64,000 nt of DNA from CBFHMJ01 sp965656875 (GTDB lineage: Bacteria > Pseudomonadota > Gammaproteobacteria > Enterobacterales > Alteromonadaceae): the NCBI GenBank assembly GCA_965656875.1, contig CBFHMJ010000010.1, positions 248,001 through 312,000 on the forward strand. The letters run 5' to 3'. Within the stretch, counting starts at the first letter, position 1, and every line of letters begins with the position of its first letter. A program made the position numbers and the translations under genes. Shown piece after piece: positions 14,967 to 24,290 of this stretch. The notes below the pieces were generated by a model. That model had not been told where the DNA came from, made no database searches, and was given only the letters and a program-made list of their open reading frames with translations.

Positions 14967-17900
14967 TTACAACATTTTACTAACATCATTTAATGCATTG
15001 AAAATTCGCTTAGAAGAAACAGGATAAGCCGTGCCAATATTCTGGGCAAAAAGCGACACTCTTAATTCTTCTAACATCCATCGAATCTCATGCAGCTTTT
15101 CCTGAGCTTCAACCGCATATTTAGCCTGCGTCATCAGTTTTTGCCAGTGAGATTCCGCCTTGTTAACCTCAACCATCGCCATTCGATCTCGATTAGGATC
15201 GATAGGGAATTTTTCAAGACGACGCAATACTGCCTGTAAGTAACGCTTAATATCTGCCAGTTTGTCTGCACCATGCACTGACACAAACCCTTTAAAGACC
15301 AGCTTGTCTAACTGCCCTTTAATATCCTGACTGGCATTAATCATCGACAAATCCATTTTTCCTTTCAGTCGTTTATTAATGTCATAAGCTAACGACAGGA
15401 CTTGTTCAACCTGTAAGGCTATCTGAACTGTTGCATCACCAATTTCGGCTCTGACACGCTCTCTAACCTGATTAAACGCTGACTCGGTGCGTGGTAACTC
15501 AGCTGTTTTTATCAACTGCAAACAACCTGCATTAATACAGTCGTCAATAAGATCATTAATCTTACCGAATGGATTATAGTACAAACCCAGCTTTGCCTTA
15601 TTAGGCAATGACTGTTGGAGATAACGAACAGGCGATGGGATCGTAAGTAATATCAGGCGGTTCACACCTTGCCAGCTCGACACCTCGGCTTCATGGGCCT
15701 TATCCATTAAAATCAGGGAAACCGATTTGCGCTTGTCTACCAGCGCAGGCCATGCCTTTATCTCAAAACCGTTACGGCGATCAGTAAATGATTCGGGTAG
15801 CTCGCCAAAGGTCCAGTCCGTCAGTTCATGCTGTTCAATGCCATCATCCGCGACTGATTTCAGCGTCTCTTGCACTGCACCTTTAAACTGGTCTTTTAGA
15901 TCATTAATGGATTCACCATGCCCCATCGGCTGATTCTTTTCATTGACCACGGTGAAATTCATTCTCAGGTGTGCAGGCACCTGCGACAGATCCCAGTCTT
16001 CTTCTGGCAAGCGTGTACCAGTGATTCTGAACAAAGCATGGCGAACCAACTCGTAAAAATCACCATCCTGATCACCAATCTTTTCTATTACAGCGGTTGC
16101 ATAGTCTGGAGCTGGCACAAAGTTACGACGTAAATTCTTAGGTAAGGATTTGATCAAGCTGACAATCAGTTCATGTCTGAACCCTGGAACCGACCACTCG
16201 AAACCATCTGGCTTAACCTGGTTAAGCAATGCAAGTGGAATCGTCAGCGCGACGCCATCAACATCGCCACCAGGATTAAAGTGGTAATTAAGCGGTAACT
16301 TGAGATTGCCCTGAGTCCAGTAATCAGGGAACAGATCAGTCGTAATATGCTGAGCGCTTTGCTGCATTAAGTCTGATTTTTTAAAAATAAGCGCCTGTTC
16401 ATTGGCTGCATCTTGCTTCAGCCATTTATTAAACGCTTGCTGATTATTTAAATCAGCCGGCACCACCGCATCATAAAGTTCATACTGACGCTGTTCATCA
16501 ATCAGAATGTCGCGTCGCCTGACTTTATTCTCTAACTGCATGATGCTGTCGATAGTCTGGTGATTCTTTTGTAAGAATCGGTAGTTGCCGGAAATATTGT
16601 GTTCGACCAACGCCTGACGAATAAACAGTTCTCTGGCTTCCACCGGATCGACTTTACTATATGACACGCGACGCTTTAATACAATCGGCAAGCCATACAG
16701 CGTTTGTTTCTCCAACGCCATCACATGACCGCGTTTCCGATCCCAGCCAGGTTCTGACCAGGATTTGTTGACCAGATGCTGAGCTAAAGGCTCGATCCAC
16801 TCAGGTTGTATACGTGCATTGATGCGACCAAACAATCGACTGGTCTCTACCAGTTCTGCCGAAGCAATCCATTTTGGTTGTTTTTTGAAGAGTGCTGATG
16901 CGGGGAAAACAAAAAATCGACTGTTTCTGGCACCCATGTAATCATTATTTTCATCCCGCAAACCAATATGACTGAGTAAGCCCGATAACAACGCCTGATG
17001 AATAAAATCAGATTCGGCAGGTTCATCATTCAGGGTAATTTTGGCATCTTTTACGACCAGTGAAAGTTGGTAGTAAATATCCTGCCACTCTCTCACCCTG
17101 ATATAGGATAAAAACTCCTGACGGCAAAGTTTTCTGAACTGAGACTTACTTAATGCTTCCTGCTGTTCCTGGATGTAATTCCAGAGATTAATAAAACTGA
17201 GGAAATCAGACTGTTCATCAGCAAAACGCTGATGGCTTTCATCTGATTTTTGCTTAAATTCTGCCGGCCGCTCTCTCGGGTCCTGAATGCTCAGTCCTGC
17301 GGTAATGACCATCATTTCGTGTAAACAATGTTTCGCTTCTGCTTCAACCAGCATCCTCGCCAGTCTCGGATCAACCGGATATCGGGAAATTCGTTTCCCC
17401 ATGTCAGTCAGAATCAGGTCGCCCCGTTTAACGCTGTTTCGTTTACCTTTGCGTTTATCTGCTTTTGCGCGAGCGGTTGCCTGTAGCTCTTCCAGTAAAC
17501 GTACACCATCGTTGATATTGCGGCTATCCGGCGCTTCTACAAACGGAAACGATTCGATATCGCCCAAACCCAGGCTAAGCATTTGCAAAATAACTGACGC
17601 GAGATTCGTCCGAAGAATTTCCGGGTCGGTGAATTCTGGGCGATTATTAAAATCATCCTCGTCATACAGTCGAATACAAATACCATCAGACACACGTCCA
17701 CAACGACCTTTACGCTGATTAGCACTGGCCTGGCTGACTGGTTCAATAGGCAATCGCTGTACTTTAGTTCGATATGAGTAACGAGATATACGAGCAGTAC
17801 CCGGGTCAATCACGTATTTGATGCCGGGTACGGTCAATGAGGTTTCTGCAACGTTTGTCGCCAGAATTATGCGTCGCCCAGAATGAGACTGAAACACCCG

Positions 17901-18881
17901 ATTTTGTTCTGCGGCAGAAAGTCTGGCATATAAAGGCAAAATCTCCGTGTTACGAAGCTTGCGTTTGACCAGTGCATCCGCAGTATCTCGGATTTCTCGT
18001 TCACCATTCATAAAAATAAGTACGTCACCAGGTGCTTCCTGAGCCAGTTCATCAACGGCATCAAAAATCGCCTGTAGCTGGTCACGTTCCGGGTTGTTTT
18101 CATCCATCACCGGACGATAACGAACTTCAACCGGGTAAGTACGGCCCGTAACTTCAATGACGGGCGCATTGTCGAAGTGACGGGAGAAACGATCAGGATC
18201 GATCGTTGCCGATGTGATAATGACTTTCAGATCGGGGCGTTTCGGTAGGAGTTGCTTAAGGTATCCGAGCAGAAAATCGATGTTTAGACTACGCTCATGC
18301 GCTTCATCGATGATCAGTGTGTCATATTGATTCAGGTATCTGTCCTGCTGCATTTCTGCCAGTAAAATACCGTCTGTCATTAGCTTGATATAGCTATGTT
18401 CGTTAGTGTTATCACTGAAGCGGATTTTAAAACCGACATCTTTGCCTAACGGTGTCGATAGCTCATCAGCAATTCGGCTGGCAACACTTCTCGCCGCCAG
18501 TCGTCGAGGCTGTGTATGGCCAATAAAGCCAGACTGCCCTCGACCACACGCCATGCAAATTTTCGGGATCTGAGTCGTTTTACCTGAACCGGTTTCACCC
18601 GCAATAATCACAACCTGATTATTATTGATCGCATCCGCTATTTCTTGATGTTTCTGACTAACAGGCAGGTTTTCCGGATAGGAAATTTCAGGGAGGTTAT
18701 CTCGTCGTTTATTACGCCGTGCTTCGGACGCAGTGATATCCCTGTCGATAAGTGCCAACGTGCTTTGCTGTTTTTCTTCATCCGTGATTTTTCTGACACC
18801 TCGAAGGCGCAGCATCAACGAATGTTGATCCACTTTCATACATTGTTGGATTCTGATTGATAAGTCTTTTTCCAAAAGCAC
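14967..18881 (-). CDS. hrpA: ATP-dependent RNA helicase HrpA
   Basis: HrpA is a DEAH-box helicase that in E. coli resolves stalled or collided ribosomes. 1304 residues, the usual size. Walker A GETGSGKTTQ at about 95-104, HTQPRRLAARSVA (motif Ia), DEAHERSLNIDF (motif II, near 192), SATIDPDRFS (motif III), ATNVAETSLTVPG (motif V) and QRKGRCGRVSDG (motif VI) are followed by the helicase-associated and OB-like domains and the long C-terminal DUF3418 region. The start is GTG at 18881; an ATG at codon 15 is possible and no strong ribosome site decides between them. Monocistronic with flanking gaps on both sides. Confidence 0.97.
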   Translation of the reverse strand: MLLEKDLSIRIQQCMKVDQHSLMLRLRGVRKITDEEKQQSTLALIDRDITASEARRNKRRDNLPEISYPENLPVSQKHQEIADAINNNQVVIIAGETGSGKTTQIPKICMACGRGQSGFIGHTQPRRLAARSVASRIADELSTPLGKDVGFKIRFSDNTNEHSYIKLMTDGILLAEMQQDRYLNQYDTLIIDEAHERSLNIDFLLGYLKQLLPKRPDLKVIITSATIDPDRFSRHFDNAPVIEVTGRTYPVEVRYRPVMDENNPERDQLQAIFDAVDELAQEAPGDVLIFMNGEREIRDTADALVKRKLRNTEILPLYARLSAAEQNRVFQSHSGRRIILATNVAETSLTVPGIKYVIDPGTARISRYSYRTKVQRLPIEPVSQASANQRKGRCGRVSDGICIRLYDEDDFNNRPEFTDPEILRTNLASVILQMLSLGLGDIESFPFVEAPDSRNINDGVRLLEELQATARAKADKRKGKRNSVKRGDLILTDMGKRISRYPVDPRLARMLVEAEAKHCLHEMMVITAGLSIQDPRERPAEFKQKSDESHQRFADEQSDFLSFINLWNYIQEQQEALSKSQFRKLCRQEFLSYIRVREWQDIYYQLSLVVKDAKITLNDEPAESDFIHQALLSGLLSHIGLRDENNDYMGARNSRFFVFPASALFKKQPKWIASAELVETSRLFGRINARIQPEWIEPLAQHLVNKSWSEPGWDRKRGHVMALEKQTLYGLPIVLKRRVSYSKVDPVEARELFIRQALVEHNISGNYRFLQKNHQTIDSIMQLENKVRRRDILIDEQRQYELYDAVVPADLNNQQAFNKWLKQDAANEQALIFKKSDLMQQSAQHITTDLFPDYWTQGNLKLPLNYHFNPGGDVDGVALTIPLALLNQVKPDGFEWSVPGFRHELIVSLIKSLPKNLRRNFVPAPDYATAVIEKIGDQDGDFYELVRHALFRITGTRLPEEDWDLSQVPAHLRMNFTVVNEKNQPMGHGESINDLKDQFKGAVQETLKSVADDGIEQHELTDWTFGELPESFTDRRNGFEIKAWPALVDKRKSVSLILMDKAHEAEVSSWQGVNRLILLTIPSPVRYLQQSLPNKAKLGLYYNPFGKINDLIDDCINAGCLQLIKTAELPRTESAFNQVRERVRAEIGDATVQIALQVEQVLSLAYDINKRLKGKMDLSMINASQDIKGQLDKLVFKGFVSVHGADKLADIKRYLQAVLRRLEKFPIDPNRDRMAMVEVNKAESHWQKLMTQAKYAVEAQEKLHEIRWMLEELRVSLFAQNIGTAYPVSSKRIFNALNDVSKML

Positions 18882-18984
18882 AGCGATAGTATCTCTCTAA
18901 AACCTGAAAGGGCGAGATCCTAACAGTATCAACCAGAAAAACAATTTTTTAGCGGTTTTCCTTCACCTGTGGTTATTCACTGCA

Positions 18985-19398
18985 CTAATGTGCGTAGCCA
19001 GCACGCAAATAACTGGTTAGTGCCTTTAATACATCGCTTCTGGTTATCAATCCTTGCATCAGTTTATCTTCATCGATCACCACAAAATCTGACTGTGGTG
19101 TATCTAACATTTTTTGCGCGAGTTCCAGCATGGATTCATGTTGGAGAATCGTAAAATCCGGTTGGATCATTACGTCTCTGACGTAATCTACACGTTCACT
19201 GTAGTAAGACTCGTCCAGCAACCGATCAATACATTCCCGTTCGCACAGATAACCCACCACTTTATGTGTATTGTCGAGCACAGGCCCACCACTTTGTGAT
19301 GAATTAGCTAATGCTTCCACAGCGGCGGCTATAGACATATCAGGTGTAAAACAGACAGGCTTCAACCGCATAAATTCCTGTACTTTCAGAGATTCCAT
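18985..19398 (-). CDS. CBS-domain pair protein
   Basis: 137 residues consisting of two CBS motifs: the first about residues 7-65 (MRLKPVCFTPDMSIAAAVEAL ... GGPVLDNTHKVVGYL read as separate segments), the second about 75-130 (MIQPDFTILQHESMLELAQ and DFVVIDEDKLMQGLITRSDVLKAL). Paired CBS motifs form a Bateman module that binds adenine nucleotides. No catalytic domain is attached, so it is probably a regulator of another protein; the partner is not evident. It is transcribed alone, upstream of hrpA. Confidence 0.88.
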   Translation of the reverse strand: MESLKVQEFMRLKPVCFTPDMSIAAAVEALANSSQSGGPVLDNTHKVVGYLCERECIDRLLDESYYSERVDYVRDVMIQPDFTILQHESMLELAQKMLDTPQSDFVVIDEDKLMQGLITRSDVLKALTSYLRAGYAH

Positions 19399-19495
19399 GA
19401 TTGCTCCCAGTGTCGTTGTTATTCTTGCATGCTCAACTAAAGTCTAGCTGTAAAACCGCAACATTGAGAAATTTCAAGAGACGAGAATCATTAAA

Positions 19496-19518
19496 AAAGC
19501 CGCATTAAATGCGGCTTT
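19496..19518 (-). terminator. Terminator of the isoaspartyl peptidase gene
   Basis: AAAGCCGCATT / AATGCGGCTTT, nearly no loop beyond the central bases; on the minus strand it is followed by TTT, in register with the A-run at 19493-19498. Confidence 0.85.
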
Positions 19519-19550
19519 CTCAGGAGATTAATAAACAAGACATCTCTGCC

Positions 19551-20570
19551 CTATTCTTTGTAGATAAATACTTCAGCTTTTTTCTTCCAATGACGCTTTG
19601 CCCGATACATTCCTTCCGTATTGAAAGGCATAGAAATATTGCCTTCTGCATCAATGATAATCACACCACCGGAGCCACCGGCAGGCATTAAAACATTATG
19701 GATAACATCATGGCCGGCTTTTTCAATGCTATCGCCTTTGTACTTTACCCGAGCACATATGTCTGATGCCGCCTGATAGCGAATAAAATATTCACCATGG
19801 CCGGTAGCTGATACCGCGCAGCTTTGGTTTTCGGCCCAGGTGCCGGAACCAATAATCGGTGAATCACCGATACGGCCGTAGCGCTTCGCTGTCATACCGC
19901 CCGTCGATGTTCCGGCGAAAAGATTGCCCATTTTATCTACAGCAACTGCACCGACCGTTCCGTATTTATAATCTGTGTCTTCATAACGAAATGCTGAAGT
20001 GTCGCGGATATTTTGTTTTGCTTTTTGTAAGGCTTTAAATCGATGAGGCGTATCGAAGAAACTGTTATCAACCAGTTCCAACCCTTGCTTTTGCGCAAAC
20101 TTTTCTGCGCCAGCACCCGACAACATGACATGAGCGGAACGTTCCATCACATATTGCGCTGCCTGGATTGGGCTTTTAATCATTTTAACGCCAGCGACAG
20201 CACCAGCATTCATGGTTCTTCCGTCCATCACAGACGCATCAAGCTCATGATGACCTTCCCAGGTATAAACGGCACCCCGTCCGGCATTAAAAAATGTTGA
20301 ATCTTCAAGAATTTGGATGGCCGTAATGACTGCTTGTTCGCTACTACCGCCTTTTTCCATCACGCTATAACCAGCATTCACAGCTTCGGCCAGTTTCGCT
20401 CGATACGCTTTTTCTTGCTCAGGGGATAAGTTAGCCTTAGAAATTGTGCCTGCACCACCATGAATGGCAATTGCGAATGGTTGTTCTGCGGCTTGAGTGA
20501 CAAAACTGCTGATGCCAGCAACAGCAGCAATTAAGCACGATATCAATTGGGCGGTTTTCTTAACAGTCAT
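19551..20570 (-). CDS. Exported isoaspartyl peptidase / L-asparaginase (Ntn hydrolase)
   Basis: 339 residues. The plant-type (IaaA) asparaginase family removes isoaspartyl residues from dipeptides and hydrolyses asparagine after autoproteolysis at a threonine. The nucleophile is Thr205 in KYGTVGAVA, followed by TSTGGMTAKRYGRIGDSP; the N-terminal IAIHGGAGT and the FNAGRGAVYTWEG segment also match. Unlike cytoplasmic E. coli IaaA, it has a signal peptide (residues 1-28, cleavage after TQA or QAA), so it should work in the periplasm, perhaps on peptides from outside. The start follows AGGGG by 12 bases, a long spacing. No glutathione transporter genes (gsiABCD) flank it. Confidence 0.92.
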   Translation of the reverse strand: MTVKKTAQLISCLIAAVAGISSFVTQAAEQPFAIAIHGGAGTISKANLSPEQEKAYRAKLAEAVNAGYSVMEKGGSSEQAVITAIQILEDSTFFNAGRGAVYTWEGHHELDASVMDGRTMNAGAVAGVKMIKSPIQAAQYVMERSAHVMLSGAGAEKFAQKQGLELVDNSFFDTPHRFKALQKAKQNIRDTSAFRYEDTDYKYGTVGAVAVDKMGNLFAGTSTGGMTAKRYGRIGDSPIIGSGTWAENQSCAVSATGHGEYFIRYQAASDICARVKYKGDSIEKAGHDVIHNVLMPAGGSGGVIIIDAEGNISMPFNTEGMYRAKRHWKKKAEVFIYKE

Positions 20571-20595
20571 TCAGTCATATCCCCTGTTTTTGTTA

Positions 20596-21432
20596 TTATT
20601 CGTCGTTAAGGCGAATGCCTCCGGCTTCTATGACGATTTTTCGTTGCTTGTACAAGGCACCAATCGCTTTTTTGAAGTTAGCTTTACTAACACCAAATAT
20701 ACGTTTGATGATTTCCGGAGAGCTTTTATCAGTAACAGCCATGTAACCGTTACTTTCTTGAAGCTTTTCATAAATTTCTGCGGCCAGGCCGGTGACTTTC
20801 TGATAACCAGGTTTGGTTAAACACAGATCAATTTTGTCATCTTCACGCATCTTCTTGATGAAACCTTTCATACGATCACCGCGCTTTAACGGCTTAAAAA
20901 TTTCATTCTCATATAATACGCCCCAGTGCTCATTATTAACGATTGCTCTGAAACCCAAATCCGTTTTGGCATCAATCATTAAATCGACTTCCTGACCTGC
21001 TTTGTAGTCTGGCACTACAACGTCCATAAAGTCATCAATTCGCGATGAAGCGACAATTCTGCCCGTCGCCCGGTCAACAAATGCTCTGACGATATACCAT
21101 TCGCCTTCATTCATTCGAACTCGTTGCTCGTTAAATGGAAGCAGTAATTGCTTTGGCAAGCCCCAGTCCATGAATACGCCAATATTATTTATCTCAGCAA
21201 CCTGAAGATAAGCGCATTCTCCCACCTGGATTTTCGGCTGTTTTGTTGTCGCAATCAGGCGATCTTCAGAATCAAAGTATAAAAAAACCTCGACTTCATC
21301 ACCAACTTCAAGCCCTTCCGGCTTATCCGCATTCGGCAATAAAATATCGCCTAAATCACCACCATCTAAAAATGCGCCAAAGCCAACGATATCTCTGACC
21401 GTTAGCCAACAAATCTTTCCTGCTTCTATCAT
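20596..21432 (-). CDS. CvfB-like S1 RNA-binding protein
   Basis: 278 residues with three S1-like segments at the N-terminus and centre (GKICWLTVRDIVGFGAFLDG at about 5-24, GECAYLQVAEINNIGVFMDWG at about 72-92, and a divergent third) and a C-terminal winged helix ending GVSKANFKKAIGALYKQRKIV. This is the layout of CvfB/YitL proteins, which bind RNA and affect virulence gene expression in Staphylococcus; the role in Gammaproteobacteria is not established. It lies 13 bases downstream of pyrF on the same strand, and 25 bases upstream of the peptidase gene. Confidence 0.85.
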   Translation of the reverse strand: MIEAGKICWLTVRDIVGFGAFLDGGDLGDILLPNADKPEGLEVGDEVEVFLYFDSEDRLIATTKQPKIQVGECAYLQVAEINNIGVFMDWGLPKQLLLPFNEQRVRMNEGEWYIVRAFVDRATGRIVASSRIDDFMDVVVPDYKAGQEVDLMIDAKTDLGFRAIVNNEHWGVLYENEIFKPLKRGDRMKGFIKKMREDDKIDLCLTKPGYQKVTGLAAEIYEKLQESNGYMAVTDKSSPEIIKRIFGVSKANFKKAIGALYKQRKIVIEAGGIRLNDE

Positions 21433-21445
21433 TCAATTCTCAATA

Positions 21446-22180
21446 TTAGTTATTCAGTGTTGCCAGAATCGCTTTCAATGTAGCGACCGGATCGTCTGAT
21501 TTGGTAATTGGACGGCCAATAACCAGATAATCAGAACCATTTGCAATCGCTTGTTCTGGCGTAACAATACGTCTTTGGTCGCCAGCATCCGCACCCACAG
21601 GTCGAATGCCTGGCGTAACCAGTTTAAATGCTTCACCACATAGTGATTTTAACTTGCTTGCTTCCTGAGCGGAGCAAACAACACCATCAAGGCCAACATC
21701 ATTCACCAGGCTGGCTAACAGCTCGACCTGATTTTCAGGCGTTGCATCGGCTCGCAATCCCAGCTCTGCCATATCGTCACCATCCATACTGGTTAATACG
21801 GTTACAGCAATCAGCAATGGCGCTTTCTCACCATAAGGTTCAAGGATATTCTTTGCTTGCTCCATCATGCGTCGACCACCTGATGCATGAACATTTACCA
21901 TCCAGACACCCAGTTCTGCAGCGGCTCTTACCGCTTTTGCCACGGTATTTGGAATATCATGGAATTTCATATCCAGAAAGACATCAAAGCCTTTTCCAGT
22001 TAGCTCTCTGACAAACTCAGGCCCAAACAAGGTGAACATCTCTTTACCAACTTTTAAGCGACACAATGACGGGTCTACCGCATCAACAAATGCCAGTGCC
22101 TGCTCTTTCTGTTCAAAATCAAGTGCCACAACAATAGGCGAGCCATCAGCGAACTGCTGGTGTCCGGAGGTGTTTGTCAT
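21446..22180 (-). CDS. pyrF: Orotidine 5'-phosphate decarboxylase
   Basis: PyrF decarboxylates OMP to UMP, the last step of pyrimidine synthesis. 244 residues, TIM barrel. VALDFEQKEQALAF near the N-terminus, the catalytic DMKFHDIPNT (Lys-Asp cluster, about 68-77), VTVLTSMD and the phosphate-binding TPGIRPVGADAGDQRR near 190 are all present. AGGA lies ten bases before the ATG. It follows lapB by 27 bases, as in E. coli and many relatives where lapA-lapB-pyrF are linked. Confidence 0.98.
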   Translation of the reverse strand: MTNTSGHQQFADGSPIVVALDFEQKEQALAFVDAVDPSLCRLKVGKEMFTLFGPEFVRELTGKGFDVFLDMKFHDIPNTVAKAVRAAAELGVWMVNVHASGGRRMMEQAKNILEPYGEKAPLLIAVTVLTSMDGDDMAELGLRADATPENQVELLASLVNDVGLDGVVCSAQEASKLKSLCGEAFKLVTPGIRPVGADAGDQRRIVTPEQAIANGSDYLVIGRPITKSDDPVATLKAILATLNN

Positions 22181-22207
22181 AAGTGTAGTTTCCTGAGTTA
22201 CGTTGGT

Positions 22208-23377
22208 TTACTGCCCGTCGAGGCCTCGTGCGGGCTTGACGGTTGCCCAGTTGTGACATGAAGGACACAACCAGTAATGCTGGTTTGCCGCAAAACCACA
22301 AGTGCGGCATTCAAATAATAGTTTGCTCTTAAGATAATTGCGTACAATATGTCGAACCCGACTAAACTGTCTTGCAGACGCTTGAGAATCCGCGGAGCGA
22401 GCTTCTAAGTCGAGTAAACGCATAAACGCCCGAATACTTGGCTCACGCTCCAACGCCTGAAGAATATAATCAAGCGCTCGTTCGTATCCTTCATATTTTT
22501 CCAGGTATTCGCTGTACTTAAGTGAAAATGAAACACAATGATGAAAACTCACTTGTTCCTGTAAGAACGCATAAAACTGATCGTCTTTATTATCTAACTG
22601 AAAGCTTTTTTCAATCGGGTCAATCAGAATCGCTGAAAATTCCGGATCTGATTCCAGCGCCGCCAGATAGAATTTTCTCGCATTACCGTAGTTGGATTGC
22701 TCCAGGTGAAAATCTCCCAGCAACAGCAATGCCCTTAAACAGTGATCGTCATAACTCAATGCTTTTTTGAGCCATTTCTTCTTTTCTTTTCCAGCCTCGG
22801 CTTTAACTGACAACTCGCAACAATGGTTGGACACTATCGTTCTCATCGTCGGCTCAAGTTTTACTGAGTCAGTAAATACCGCCACACTCTTATCCCATTC
22901 ACGCGTCTGATGGTAGAGGTTTAACAAACTGATAGCGGCTTGCTTTCGTTCTGTTGTTGAAGTAGAGATATCCGATTTGAACAGCGCCATGAGCGTTTCT
23001 TCTGCCCGCCCAATTAATCCAGCTGTTTCATAATCTTTGGCCAGCTCAACCTGAATAATCTCTTTTTCTTTCTTATCAAGATCTTGCTCAATAAGGAATT
23101 CATGAATTTTCAATGCTTTATCAAATTCACCACGACGACGAAATAGCTTTGCAAGAGTTAGGTGAGTTTCAAGAGTGGAGGCGTTAACTTGTAGGAAATC
23201 AATGAAATGCTCTATCGCTCTGTCCTCCTGGTCGGACAAGAGGAATTCAAGCCCGGCGGAGTATTGGTCAGATAATGTTTCTTTCGATTTCATCATCTGT
23301 TGCCGTAAGCTGTTTCGGCCCATTATCCATCCATACGCGACGGCAACGGGTAACAAAAGAAAGAGCAGTTCAAGCAT
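22208..23377 (-). CDS. lapB: Lipopolysaccharide assembly protein LapB (YciM)
   Basis: LapB is a membrane-anchored TPR protein that couples LPS synthesis to transport and directs FtsH to degrade LpxC. 389 residues: an N-terminal transmembrane anchor (LELLFLLLPVAVAYGWIMG), nine or so TPR units across the cytoplasmic body, and a C-terminal rubredoxin-type metal site with C-x-x-C pairs CRTCGFA and CPSCHNW. It starts two bases after the lapA stop. Essential in E. coli under normal growth. Confidence 0.96.
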   Translation of the reverse strand: MLELLFLLLPVAVAYGWIMGRNSLRQQMMKSKETLSDQYSAGLEFLLSDQEDRAIEHFIDFLQVNASTLETHLTLAKLFRRRGEFDKALKIHEFLIEQDLDKKEKEIIQVELAKDYETAGLIGRAEETLMALFKSDISTSTTERKQAAISLLNLYHQTREWDKSVAVFTDSVKLEPTMRTIVSNHCCELSVKAEAGKEKKKWLKKALSYDDHCLRALLLLGDFHLEQSNYGNARKFYLAALESDPEFSAILIDPIEKSFQLDNKDDQFYAFLQEQVSFHHCVSFSLKYSEYLEKYEGYERALDYILQALEREPSIRAFMRLLDLEARSADSQASARQFSRVRHIVRNYLKSKLLFECRTCGFAANQHYWLCPSCHNWATVKPARGLDGQ

Positions 23378-23379
23378 TG

Positions 23380-23670
23380 TTAATTTGTTTGCTCCGAACG
23401 TTGTTCTGCGACAACGGGAGCTGATTCTTTCGATGTAGCTTTAGTCGCACTTTTTTCTTTTTTTCGTAGTTTCAGAAGCGATGAAAAAATAAAACCGGTA
23501 ATGAATCCAAGCGCGAGTGTAATGCCAGCAAGTTGAGAAACCGATAATGAAATAAGCCCGGCAAGATAATTAACCTCAACAACCTGCTGATTTAATGAGT
23601 TAAATACAATTGCCAGCACCAGAATCATTAATGCAATTAAAAACAGCAATAAATTCAATAGTTTTTTCAA
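23380..23670 (-). CDS. lapA: Lipopolysaccharide assembly protein LapA (YciS)
   Basis: A 96-residue small membrane protein with two transmembrane helices (LLLFLIALMILVLAIVF and a second near QLAGITLALGFITGFIF) and a charged, lysine-rich tail. I place the start at the TTG at 23670 because CAGGAG lies eight bases upstream and the N-terminus KKLLN then matches known LapA. An ATG at 23709 would prepend 13 residues that do not look like the family and carry the ribosome site inside the gene. Translationally linked with lapB. Confidence 0.9.
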   Translation of the reverse strand: MKKLLNLLLFLIALMILVLAIVFNSLNQQVVEVNYLAGLISLSVSQLAGITLALGFITGFIFSSLLKLRKKEKSATKATSKESAPVVAEQRSEQTN

Positions 23671-23845
23671 ACCGGATACTCCTGATAAAATCAGCGCGTA
23701 TTCTATCATGAGGCTTTTTTTATTCGTAGTGATAAAAAGCCGTGATTCATCGCTTAAATCAATGACAACCGTAATGAACTAAATCAGGTCATCAGATTGA
23801 TTACTCACTACTCCCCTGACTCTGCAATTATCAATCAGCCAACAA

Positions 23846-23890
23846 AAAAGGCCTGACTTCTACGTTATATAGAATCTCAGACCTTTTGAT
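23846..23890 (-). terminator. Terminator of ihfB
   Basis: Imperfect stem read on the minus strand, AAAAGG-T-CTGA-GA-TTCTA with TAGAA-G-TCAG-G-CCTTTT, then a T-run. It separates ihfB from lapA. Confidence 0.7.
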
Positions 23891-23915
23891 CAGGTAAAAA
23901 TGTATGAAAGATAAA

Positions 23916-24200
23916 TTACAAGCTTGCGTCAACACGCTCGCGCAGTTCTTTACCAGGCTTAAAGTGAGGCACATATTTGCCAGTTAATTGTACCGTTTCA
24001 CCCGTCTTTGGATTTCGACCAGTTCTTGGTGCACGATAATGTAGTGAGAAACTACCAAAACCACGAATTTCGATTCTTTCACCTTGCGCCAGGGTATCAG
24101 CCATCTGCTCAATGATTTCTTTTACAGCGGATTCAACACTTTTGGCAGGAATATGCGGATATTCGTTAAATAATCTTTCAATTAGATCTGACTTTGTCAT
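23916..24200 (-). CDS. ihfB: Integration host factor beta subunit
   Basis: 94 residues of a HU/IHF-fold DNA-bending protein. MTKSDLIERL at the N-terminus, RIEIRGFGSFSLHYRAPRTGRNPKTG (segments at about 42-67; the GRNPKTG turn carries the intercalating proline arm) and FKPGKELRERV near the end are diagnostic of IHF-beta rather than HU or IHF-alpha. It forms a heterodimer with IhfA (not in this window). Placed directly downstream of rpsA, 90 bases away, as in E. coli. Confidence 0.97.
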   Translation of the reverse strand: MTKSDLIERLFNEYPHIPAKSVESAVKEIIEQMADTLAQGERIEIRGFGSFSLHYRAPRTGRNPKTGETVQLTGKYVPHFKPGKELRERVDASL

Positions 24201-24290
24201 GTCTTCCCCCTAACAACCTTTTTTACCTAAATAAACAAAAGGATGCTTCACAATGAAACATTGATCAACATCCTTCTTATAATCGTTTAA

